Positions 1 through 4,968 of a stretch of 5,017 bases of DNA are shown here, piece by piece. The notes under the pieces are model-generated. The model saw nothing but the letters and a program-made list of their open reading frames with translations. It was not told the origin of the DNA and searched no databases. Position 1 is the stretch's first letter; every line of letters begins with the position of its first letter. Made by a program: the position numbers and the translations under genes. Source of the stretch: an uncultured Collinsella sp. (GTDB taxonomy: Bacteria > Actinomycetota > Coriobacteriia > Coriobacteriales > Coriobacteriaceae); assembly GCA_900551655.1 (NCBI GenBank), contig URWM01000136.1, positions 1 to 5,017 on the forward strand, written 5' to 3'.

Positions 1-31
1 GTCGGCAGCGTCAGATGTGTATAAGAGACAG
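1..31 (+). other. Residual Nextera (Tn5) Read 1 adapter, non-genomic
   Basis: The first 31 bases are the Illumina Nextera Read 1 transposase adapter lacking its first two bases. Positions 13-31 are exactly the 19-bp Tn5 mosaic end AGATGTGTATAAGAGACAG, and positions 1-12 are the adapter's GTCGGCAGCGTC. This is a library artefact left in the assembly, so genomic sequence starts at about 32. It should be trimmed before any submission or search. Confidence 0.99.
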
Positions 32-732
32 TCGCCCGAGTCCACGCTCACGTCCATCGACTTCGCGGGGGCCTGGTAGAGCTCGAACGTCACATCGCCC
101 GACCCGACCTCAGCGCTGAGCGCATCAGTCACGCTGCCCGTAAACTCTACATCTCCCGCACCCAGGAAAAGGTCGAAACCATCACAGATGACACCGGCAA
201 TCTGCAGATCACCCGAGCCCACGTGCGCGTTGACTCCCTTCAGATGTTCGGCAACACGGCGCGGCAGCTCAACCGTAACCGAGCGGTCAATCGCCTTACC
301 GTCATCACTTCCAAACTGAGAAACTTTGAGCGTCGAGTCCTCGACGGATGCGATGTTTTGCGTCGCGGCCTTGGAGGCATCCATACCATTGGCAACGCGT
401 CCCCGCTCGATAACGCGAACCTTGTTGCCATCAACAACCTTGACGTCCACCGTAGCCGCATCGATATCGAAATCGAGGTAGCGAAACTCATCAGCATCAA
501 AGGTCGCACTCGAAAGTTGCTGAGGCCGAGCGGAATAGTTACCGCTATCCAAGAGATCATCGTCGTCAAACATATCGTCAAAATCAGACAAATCGCCGGA
601 TAGAATAGCGGTCGTTCGCACCATATTGGAATGAGCCAATAGCCGCGAGGCACCAAATACAAGCCCGATAATAAGCACAAACGCTCCGATGCCAACGCCC
701 AAGCGTACCTTGGATTCATGCGAAAGCTTCAT
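32..732 (-). CDS. DUF4097-like single-pass membrane protein, 3' end missing
   Basis: The reading frame starts at ATG 730-732 and stays open for 233 codons until the contig end, so the C-terminus is lost. Residues 1-8 are short and polar with Lys and His. Residues about 9-33 form one hydrophobic membrane segment (LGVGIGAFVLIIGLVFGASRLLA), which predicts a cytoplasmic N-terminus and an extracytoplasmic remainder. An acidic linker follows at 47-60 (DLSDFDDMFDDDDL). From about 85 onward there is beta-strand-rich sequence with recurring turns GSGDLQI (172-178), GAGDVEF (191-197) and GSGDVTF (210-216), typical of the DUF4097 putative-adhesin (toastrack-like) beta-solenoid family. The start overlaps the stop of the upstream regulator by one base (TGATG). 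A Shine-Dalgarno-like GAGGGTGAT lies inside that gene's end, so the two are probably translationally coupled. The molecular function of DUF4097 proteins is not established; pairing with a membrane-bound regulator suggests an envelope-sensing or anti-regulator role, which is inference. Codon use matches the neighbours. Confidence 0.85.
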
Positions 733-1448
733 CATTCATCACCCTCTTTGGCGATCGGGTCAGCGGTAGTCGCGGTAGCCACGCCAGCATCAACCGAAGC
801 GGAAACATTCTGAGCCCTAGCTGTCACCGGTGCCGAACCGACCTGAATATCCCCGCGCGCCCAATCGCCATCGAGCGCACGCGCCACCCAGTGATAGATG
901 GGAATCGTGAAGAAGATCAGCGCGGCAAAGGGACCGGCACCAAACAGGAACATCAGCAAAAAGAACAGTAGCCAACACACGGCCCAATACGGGAACGACT
1001 GGAACGGGCCCTTCACCGGAGTCGAGCCAACTGCGCCGCCACTCGTCACCTGCGCCGTAGCAGCATTGGCGGCCTGCGCACTCCAGCTTGCCGCTTGTGC
1101 CGCCTTGGCCGCAGCATCACTCGCCTGTGTTGCCGCCTCGGTGGCGCGCGCCGCCGCCTCATGGGTGCGGGCACGTTCCGCCGCCTCAGCCTCGCGCTGA
1201 CGAGCGCGGTCCTCGTTCTCAAACTCGATATCGTCCTCGATCTCGTCGCTCGGATTGAGCAGCTCGTCCAGGCTCACACCATAGAGCTTGGCGAGCGAGA
1301 TCAGGTTCTCGGTATCGGGCGAGCTCTCTGCACGCTCCCATTTACTGACCGCTTGGCGCGACAGCCCCAGCTTTCGTGCCAGCCCTTCTTGGCTAAAGCC
1401 TTTGCTGCGGCGAAGGTCGGCGAGCCGCTGCGCAGTTTCTACATTCAT
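732..1448 (-). CDS. XRE-family HTH regulator with C-terminal membrane anchor
   Basis: This 238-residue protein has an N-terminal HTH_3/XRE DNA-binding domain at about 5-64, with the classic core SQEGLARKLGLSRQAVSKWE (19-38). An acidic stretch follows (66-80, DEIEDDIEFENED), then a very Ala-rich segment with charged residues early on (about 80-132), which is probably a helix or coiled coil. A hydrophobic hairpin comes next: segment 1 at about 153-170 (YWAVCWLLFFLLMFLFG) and segment 2 at about 172-189. The polar tail is rich in Ala, Val and Thr. The protein should bind DNA while tethered to the inner membrane. The ATG at 1446-1448 is chosen because AGGAGG lies 4 bases upstream and the HTH starts right after it; the frame stays open 57 codons further upstream but without conserved-looking sequence. 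It is the first gene of a pair with the DUF4097-like protein. XRE repressors commonly autoregulate, so the palindromes at 1498-1507 and 1650-1690 are candidate targets, unproven. Confidence 0.92.
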   Translation of the reverse strand: MNVETAQRLADLRRSKGFSQEGLARKLGLSRQAVSKWERAESSPDTENLISLAKLYGVSLDELLNPSDEIEDDIEFENEDRARQREAEAAERARTHEAAARATEAATQASDAAAKAAQAASWSAQAANAATAQVTSGGAVGSTPVKGPFQSFPYWAVCWLLFFLLMFLFGAGPFAALIFFTIPIYHWVARALDGDWARGDIQVGSAPVTARAQNVSASVDAGVATATTADPIAKEGDE

Positions 1449-1452
1449 GGTT

Positions 1453-1458
1453 CCTCCT
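1453..1458 (-). promoter_or_regulatory. Ribosome binding site AGGAGG of the XRE gene
   Basis: On the minus strand AGGAGG is followed by AACC and then ATG at 1448. It is a perfect Shine-Dalgarno core with a short 4-base spacer, and it decides this start against the longer open frame reaching to 1619. Confidence 0.85.
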
Positions 1459-1497
1459 ATGTGATGCCAGCCGTGCCGCCGGACCGTTTTTGTTCTT

Positions 1498-1507
1498 AAG
1501 GCGCCTT
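1498..1507. repeat. Perfect 10-bp palindrome AAGGCGCCTT
   Basis: AAGGCGCCTT is its own reverse complement and lies about 50 bases upstream of the XRE gene start, where an operator or promoter element would be expected. A 10-bp palindrome can occur by chance, so a role as operator is only a possibility. Confidence 0.35.
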
Positions 1508-1639
1508 GCACAGTTAAAAATCTATCCGCCACCGCCAAAAGCATGCCACCTATTCTAGTGAGATTTTTGACAACCGGCGGTTGCGGGTGCATATGAGCTG
1601 CGGAAATGTGTCCAAACAAAGCAATGACCCGCAGCTCGG

Positions 1640-1669
1640 TTGTCCCCGTTGCGGCGTTAACGGTAGTAT
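1640..1669 (+). promoter_or_regulatory. Candidate sigma-70-like promoter of the methyltransferase gene
   Basis: TTGTCC (1640-1645) and TAGTAT (1664-1669) are each four of six matches to the -35 and -10 consensus, with an 18-base spacer. Transcription would start near 1676, giving a leader of about 40 bases before the GTG start. The -10 box falls inside the dyad at 1650-1690, so a protein binding that dyad would block it. The individual box matches are modest. Confidence 0.35.
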
Positions 1670-1690
1670 GGTCGTACTGTTAATTCCGCA
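1650..1690. promoter_or_regulatory. 41-bp dyad (TTAACgGTA-N9-TACtGTTAA) before the methyltransferase
   Basis: The arms 1650-1665 and 1675-1690 are mirror-complementary about one centre: TGCGG pairs with CCGCA, TTAAC with GTTAA, and GTA with TAC. That gives 13 Watson-Crick pairs, two G-T pairs and one mismatch around a 9-base centre. It overlaps the putative -10 box and ends 8 bases before the Shine-Dalgarno sequence. It could be an operator for a dimeric regulator with half-site TTAACnGTA, or a leader RNA hairpin. No T-run follows, so it is not an intrinsic terminator. A related half-site, TTAACTGTG on the minus strand (1509-1517), lies in the same intergenic region. Confidence 0.5.
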
Positions 1691-1698
1691 CCGCCAAC

Positions 1699-1706
1699 GG
1701 AGGGAG
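1699..1706 (+). promoter_or_regulatory. Ribosome binding site GGAGGGAG for GTG start at 1716
   Basis: GGAGGGAG ends 9 bases before GTG 1716. It is the only strong Shine-Dalgarno sequence near the 5' end of this open frame and supports the GTG start over the upstream TTG at 1581 and ATG at 1593, which lack one. Confidence 0.75.
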
Positions 1707-1715
1707 TTCCGCGCC

Positions 1716-2588
1716 GTGAACCGCGATTTCGCCTCATCGCTCATCCAGCTCAACAACACGTTCTATCGCGAGCACTCCGCCTCCTTTTCCGATACGCGCC
1801 AGGCCCCGTGGCCCGGCTGGGTGCGCACCATGGACATCGCGCTCGAACAGCTCGACGTCGCCACGATCGAGCATCCCGTCCGCGTCTTCGATCTCGCCTG
1901 CGGCAATATGCGATTCGAGAACTTTGCCGCCGGCGGCACGCTGGCTGCCAAAGGCATGGACGGCACGAGCCCCTCGGCAGACGCCAGCTGCCCCTTCGAG
2001 TTCTATGGCGTCGACTCGTGCCAGGACCTGGCCATCGATGCACGCGGCCACGCCCTGCGCATTCCTAACTTGCACTTCCAAGAACTCGACGTGCTCGATG
2101 CCCTCATGAAACTCAACCCCGCCGAGACGCCCGACGTGCTTTTCGACGCCCCGCTCGCCGACATCTCGGTCTGCTTTGGCTTTATGCACCACGTGCCGTC
2201 GTGCGAGTACCGCGTACGCGTGCTCGACACCCTGGTGCGCCAGACGCGCCCGGGCGGCATCATCGCCATCAGCTTTTGGGAGTTTATGAATGACGAGCGC
2301 ATGGCGCGCAAGGCCGTTCGCGCCGAAGCCCGCGCCGAGCTCACCCCACCGTTTGAGGGTTACGATTCCGCGCAGTTTGAAGCCGGTGACCACCTTATTG
2401 GCTGGCAAAACGACCGCCACGCCTACCGCTATTGCCATCACTTTGACGATCAGCAGATCACCGACCTGGTGCGCGGCGTGCGTACGTTCTACAAGAGCGG
2501 CGAGGTCCCCGTGCGCGAGCTTGAGCGCTTCCATGCCGACGGTCGCAGCGGCGAGCTCAACCGCTATGTGATCCTTAAGCGCCTATAG
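1716..2588 (+). CDS. Class I SAM-dependent methyltransferase, Trm9/ALKBH8-like
   Basis: This 290-residue protein starts with GTG. Its N-terminus contains HSASFSDTRQAPWPGW (20-35), which resembles the segment preceding the SAM fold in Trm9/ALKBH8-type tRNA wobble-uridine carboxymethyl methyltransferases (pattern F-S-x-T-R-x-x-P-W-P). The Rossmann methyltransferase core follows: motif I VFDLACGNMRF (57-67), an acidic strand-2 end FYGVD (96-100), ELDVLD (123-128), a motif IV-like segment ISVCFGFMHHVP (150-161), and the post-motif strand RPGGIIAISFWEF (178-190). A C-terminal part with YRYCHHFDDQQITDLVRG (237-254) and GELNRYVILKRL (279-290) also recalls that family. Likely role: methylation of RNA, possibly tRNA, in the cytoplasm; the exact substrate cannot be read from sequence. 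Eukaryotic Trm9 needs the partner Trm112, and no such gene is visible here. An insertion at about 71-92 separates motif I from strand 2. It precedes a TrmB-like gene by 118 bases, so co-transcription is possible but not compelled. Confidence 0.9.
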   Translation: MNRDFASSLIQLNNTFYREHSASFSDTRQAPWPGWVRTMDIALEQLDVATIEHPVRVFDLACGNMRFENFAAGGTLAAKGMDGTSPSADASCPFEFYGVDSCQDLAIDARGHALRIPNLHFQELDVLDALMKLNPAETPDVLFDAPLADISVCFGFMHHVPSCEYRVRVLDTLVRQTRPGGIIAISFWEFMNDERMARKAVRAEARAELTPPFEGYDSAQFEAGDHLIGWQNDRHAYRYCHHFDDQQITDLVRGVRTFYKSGEVPVRELERFHADGRSGELNRYVILKRL

Positions 2589-2662
2589 GCATCGACGACT
2601 CGCCGCCGAGCCGCATCGCATTTTTCGGGCAAACTATGCCCACCCCTTTCCAACCCACCGAC

Positions 2663-2684
2663 GGAACGCGCAGCCACGCGTTCC
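2663..2684 (+). repeat. Perfect 8-bp hairpin upstream of trmB-like gene
   Basis: GGAACGCG (2663-2670), loop CAGCCA, CGCGTTCC (2677-2684): an uninterrupted GC-rich 8-bp stem with a 6-base loop. It ends 12 bases before the Shine-Dalgarno sequence at 2697. No T-run follows, so it is a poor intrinsic terminator. Possible roles are a leader hairpin affecting translation or RNA stability, or a processing site between two co-transcribed genes. Confidence 0.55.
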
Positions 2685-2693
2685 ATACGTATG
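2684..2693. repeat. Perfect 10-bp palindrome CATACGTATG
   Basis: CATACGTATG is self-complementary and directly abuts the preceding hairpin, sharing its last base. Its AT-rich, regulator-like sequence in a GC-rich region and its position just before the ribosome binding site suggest a possible operator, but no regulator is identified. Confidence 0.35.
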
Positions 2694-2696
2694 ACC

Positions 2697-2702
2697 AAGG
2701 AG
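2697..2702 (+). promoter_or_regulatory. Ribosome binding site AAGGAG for ATG at 2707
   Basis: AAGGAG followed by CCTC and ATG. The 4-base spacing equals that of the XRE gene in this window, and the site fixes the start of the trmB-like gene. Confidence 0.8.
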
Positions 2703-2706
2703 CCTC

Positions 2707-3588
2707 ATGGGAGCCGTCCACGTTCGCACGCCCAAGAACTTTGTGCTCGAGGAGCGCCTGGAGCGCTACGCCGATGCGATCGAGACGAACCCCGAGAACT
2801 ATGCCGGACATTGGCGTGAAGCATGTACGCCGGCTGGCGGCAAGCCCTTCGCCCGCCTTCATCTGGATCTGGGCTGTGGCAAAGGAACCTATCTGGTCGA
2901 GCGCGCCCACCGCGAGCCCGACACCCTCTTTATCGGTATGGACCAGGAGCCCATCTGCATTGCCTATGCCGCGCAGAAAATCTGCGAGCAAGAGCTATCC
3001 AACGCGCTCGTCCTGCCCCGAGGCGCCGCATCGCTGCCGCAGCTGTTTGCCGCAGGCGAGCTCGATGCCATCACCATCAACTTTCCCACGCCGCAGCCCA
3101 AGGCCAAGTACGCCAAAAAACGACTCGTCCATGTCGACCATCTGATGCTCTATCGCCCGCTCTTTGCAGCCGGCGCCACCGTCACACTGCGCACCGACAG
3201 CAAGCCACTGCGCGACTACGCCTTGGGGCAGTTTGCCGCGGCCGGCTACGACACACTCTGGGTAAGCGACGACGTCCGCCGCGACCATCCCGAGCATCCC
3301 GAGACCGAATACGAGCGCCGCACGCGCGAGATGGGCGCCGTCGTCTACGGCATTTGCGCCATGCCCGGAGCGCAGCCAACCGACGAACAGCTCACAGTAG
3401 GACGCGCGCAGGAGCAGAGCCTTGCCTGCTACCTGCCCGAAAACCTCGATGAGCTCACCTATGTACCTCTGGGCATGGAAGAGGCCGTCGAGAACTTTAG
3501 AAACCGCGCCCGCAAGGGCAAGAAGCGCCTGCCACAAGAGTCCCACGGGCTTCTGATGGTCGCGGCGTCAGCAAACAAGCGCAAATAG
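2707..3588 (+). CDS. trmB: TrmB-family tRNA (guanine-N7) methyltransferase homologue, altered active site
   Basis: This 293-residue cytoplasmic protein follows the TrmB plan: NPENYAGHW (28-36, like NPxDYxGKW of Bacillus TrmB), SAM-binding motif I LHLDLGCGKGTYLVE (51-65), FIGMDQE (75-81), the substrate/catalytic segment INFPTPQPKAKYAKKRL (124-140), VTLRTDSKPLRDYAL (159-173, like IHFKTDN..LFEYSL) and the C-terminal ETEYERRTREMG (199-210, TxYE motif). Canonical TrmB forms m7G46 in the variable loop of tRNA using SAM. Two oddities stand out. The near-invariant FPDPWxKxRHxKRR segment here reads FPTPQPKAKYAKKR, replacing the catalytic Asp, the Trp, the His and an Arg. There is also an extra tail of about 80 residues (211-293) beyond the usual TrmB end (family about 210-240), finishing in basic stretches. 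It may be a lineage variant that is still active, an enzyme with a changed target, or a non-catalytic tRNA binder. Codon use is like the neighbours and the frame is intact, so it is not a decaying gene. Confidence 0.85.
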   Translation: MGAVHVRTPKNFVLEERLERYADAIETNPENYAGHWREACTPAGGKPFARLHLDLGCGKGTYLVERAHREPDTLFIGMDQEPICIAYAAQKICEQELSNALVLPRGAASLPQLFAAGELDAITINFPTPQPKAKYAKKRLVHVDHLMLYRPLFAAGATVTLRTDSKPLRDYALGQFAAAGYDTLWVSDDVRRDHPEHPETEYERRTREMGAVVYGICAMPGAQPTDEQLTVGRAQEQSLACYLPENLDELTYVPLGMEEAVENFRNRARKGKKRLPQESHGLLMVAASANKRK

Positions 3589-3611
3589 GCGCCAGCGAAC
3601 GACCCTCAAAC

Positions 3612-3734
3612 CTAAGTGAGTAGACTTTTTAGCAATAGCCAAGCACAACCCACATAACGAAAACTAAAACCGCAGGTAAATCCCTTACGCAAAAGCCATG
3701 TGCTCGCGATATTGCAAAAAGTCTACTCACTTAG
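3612..3734. repeat. 123-bp element with long near-perfect inverted repeats (MITE-like or structured RNA)
   Basis: CTAAGTGAGTAGACTTTTT (3612-3630) is the exact reverse complement of 3716-3734. Beyond one unpaired A (3631) the match continues for six more pairs (GCAATA 3632-3637 with TATTGC 3710-3715), giving 25 pairs. After a 4 by 5 base internal loop, AGCACA (3642-3647) pairs with TGTGCT (3699-3704). The centre (3648-3698) is A-rich and holds a small GTAA/TTAC hairpin. The element is visibly AT-richer than the surrounding genes and has no open frame of note. Each end shows TA one base in from the outer C or G, so an IS630/Tc1-mariner-type MITE with TA target duplication is one reading. Alternatives are a structured non-coding RNA or a lineage-specific intergenic repeat. 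The arms are too long and regular for a simple terminator, and neither strand has a T-run just after its 3' arm. Confidence 0.75.
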
Positions 3735-3755
3735 CTGGCAACTGCACCAAACGGC

Positions 3756-3785
3756 TGGGCAGAACGCCCATTTCCTGCATTTTCT
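3756..3785 (+). terminator. Weak terminator-like hairpin
   Basis: TGGGC (3756-3760), loop AGAAC, GCCCA (3766-3770), followed by a T-rich but interrupted tract (TTTCCTGCATTTTCTT). The 5-bp stem and broken T-tract make a poor intrinsic terminator. It is placed where transcription from the trmB-like gene could end before the helicase gene. Confidence 0.25.
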
Positions 3786-3795
3786 TGCCTGCGAA

Positions 3796-3822
3796 CGCAT
3801 CGATGCGACGCTACGCCATAAT
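3796..3822 (+). promoter_or_regulatory. Palindrome CGCATCGATGCG and -10-like CATAAT before helicase gene
   Basis: CGCATCGATGCG (3796-3807) is a perfect 12-bp palindrome. Ten bases of unrelated sequence downstream comes CATAAT (3817-3822), five of six matches to the -10 consensus, 34 bases before the ATG at 3857. No good -35 box is found at 16-18 bases, where the palindrome would lie instead. This fits a promoter that depends on or is blocked by a protein at the palindrome, but it is only a suggestion. Confidence 0.3.
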
Positions 3823-3856
3823 GGATGGCGGACAAACGGCGAGAGAAAGCAAACAC

Positions 3857-4968
3857 ATGGCACAGACCACGACAGATACCGCCGCCAGCACCGTCTCCGG
3901 CGCCGGAGCCGCCAGTTCATTCTCGGGCGGCACGGGAACCGAAGCCGAGTTTGGCTCGCTCGGCGCGCTCTCCCCCACCTGGTGGGAGCCCGAGGACGGC
4001 AGCGAGCCCGAACCATGGCTCACGCCCGATCAAGCCTTCGAACGTTTCTTTGAATGGACGAGCGATCGCGGCATTGAGCTGTGGGATCACCAAGAAGAGG
4101 CCCTCATGGACCTGGCAGCCGGCGATCACGTCATTTTAGGCACACCGACCGGATCGGGTAAATCGCTCGTCGCGCTGGGCATGCTCTTTATGGGCATGGC
4201 GCAGGGCAAGCGCTGCTATTACACGGCCCCCATCAAGGCCCTGGTCAGCGAGAAGTTTTTCGACCTTGTACAGGTGCTCGGCCGCGACAACGTCGGCATG
4301 ATCACCGGCGATACGCACATCAACACCAAGGCGCCCGTCATCTGCTGCACGGCCGAAATCCTTGCCAACGATGCGCTGCGCGAGGGCGAGGACGCCGATG
4401 TGGGCTGCGTGGCCATGGATGAGTTCCACTACTTTGCCGACCCCGACCGCGGTTGGGCCTGGCAGGTACCGCTGCTCACCCTGCCCCACACGCAGTTTAT
4501 GCTCATGAGCGCCACGCTCGGCGATGTCACCGCGATCGCCGCCTCGCTCGAGGAACACACCGGCGCTGCTTGCGACTTGGTTGTCGACGCCCCGCGTCCT
4601 GTTCCGCTGAGCTACGACTATGTGACGACCTCCCTCGAGGGCACGGTCGAGCTCGCCATGCGCCGTGGCGAGGCCCCACTCTATATCGTGCACTTTAGCC
4701 AGGATGCCGCCCTTGCGACGGCACAGTCGCTCGCCAATTTTGGCATCGCTAGCAAGGAGCAGCGCGAGGCCATTAAGGAAGCGGCAAAGGGGACGAGCTT
4801 CTCCACGGCCTTTGGCAAGATTCTCAAGCGCCTGCTTGGATGCGGCGTCGGCGTGCACCATGCTGGCATGTTGCCGCGCTATCGCCTGCTGGTCGAGCGC
4901 TTGGCGCAGCAGGGTCTGCTGCCCGTCATCTGCGGCACCGATACGCTCGGCGTCGGCATCAACGTACC
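3857..4968 (+). CDS. Ski2-like DEAD/DEAH-box helicase (DUF3516 type), C-terminal part missing
   Basis: The first 370 codons are present; the frame is cut by adapter at 4969. Residues 1-50 are low-complexity (Thr, Ala, Ser, Gly, then acidic) and probably disordered. Helicase motifs follow in order: WDHQEEAL (76-83), Walker A motif I GTPTGSGKS (95-103), Ia APIKALVSEK (124-133), ITGD (149-152), TAEIL (165-169), Walker B motif II MDEFH (187-191), motif III MSATLG (217-222), IV region PLYIVHFS (274-281), VGVHHAGMLPRYR (331-343) and motif V GTDTLGVGINV (360-370). The DEFH box and HHAGMLP put it in the Ski2-like group of superfamily 2; this architecture matches actinobacterial DUF3516 proteins (family length about 800-900). 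Role: ATP-driven RNA unwinding, probably in RNA turnover or ribosome-related work; the substrate is unknown. Start choice is uncertain: ATG 3857 has only a weak purine tract (GAGAGAAAG) upstream, and an in-frame ATG lies at 3821 with no ribosome site. Confidence 0.93.

Larger units (their letters stand above)
1449..1715. promoter_or_regulatory. Divergent intergenic region between XRE operon and methyltransferase
   Basis: These 267 bases separate two divergently transcribed units and should contain both promoters. It is AT-richer in patches (1485-1500, 1512-1523, 1560-1572). On the minus strand there is a TTGTCA hexamer (1568-1573, five of six matches to a sigma-70 -35 box) and a TAGAAT hexamer (1552-1557, five of six to a -10 box), but only 10 bases separate them, so they do not form one standard promoter. 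The region also holds the palindrome at 1498-1507, the plus-strand promoter candidate at 1640-1669 and the dyad at 1650-1690, listed separately. No convincing small gene is seen. The open frames reaching in from both sides look like extensions of the flanking genes. Confidence 0.6.

Noticed and set aside
1..31. Genuine Tn5 or IS50 end
   Set aside because: The mosaic end is joined to synthetic Read 1 adapter sequence and, at the other contig end, to an i5 index and P5 sequence, so it is library-derived.
240..719. A 159-codon minus-strand open frame in a different frame over the DUF4097-like gene
   Set aside because: Its product is rich in Arg, Leu and Cys with no domain character. The overlapping frame starting at 732 has a proper membrane segment, GSGD repeats and a coupled start.
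1552..1573. Minus-strand promoter built from TTGTCA and TAGAAT for the XRE operon
   Set aside because: Both boxes match well individually but the spacer is only 10 bases, too short for a sigma-70 promoter.
1449..1619. A 57-codon upstream extension of the XRE protein to an ATG at 1619
   Set aside because: AGGAGG directly precedes the ATG at 1448 and the HTH domain begins right after it. The extension would cover the expected promoter region and has no family resemblance.
1581..1715. A 45-codon upstream extension of the Trm9-like methyltransferase containing CPRCG, suggestive of half a zinc ribbon
   Set aside because: It has only one Cys pair, no ribosome binding site at the TTG or ATG starts, and overlaps the dyad and promoter candidate. 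The GTG at 1716 with GGAGGGAG upstream is better supported.
2003..2534. Long antisense frames over the methyltransferase gene (also over the trmB-like gene at 2995-3546 and the helicase at 4136-4861)
   Set aside because: These are typical shadow frames of GC-rich coding sequence. The sense strands carry clear family motifs throughout.
2589..2640. Possible intrinsic terminator after the Trm9-like gene (CTCGCCGCCGAG followed later by ATTTTTC)
   Set aside because: The stem is only 4 bp and is separated from the T-run by about 10 bases, so it does not form a convincing terminator.
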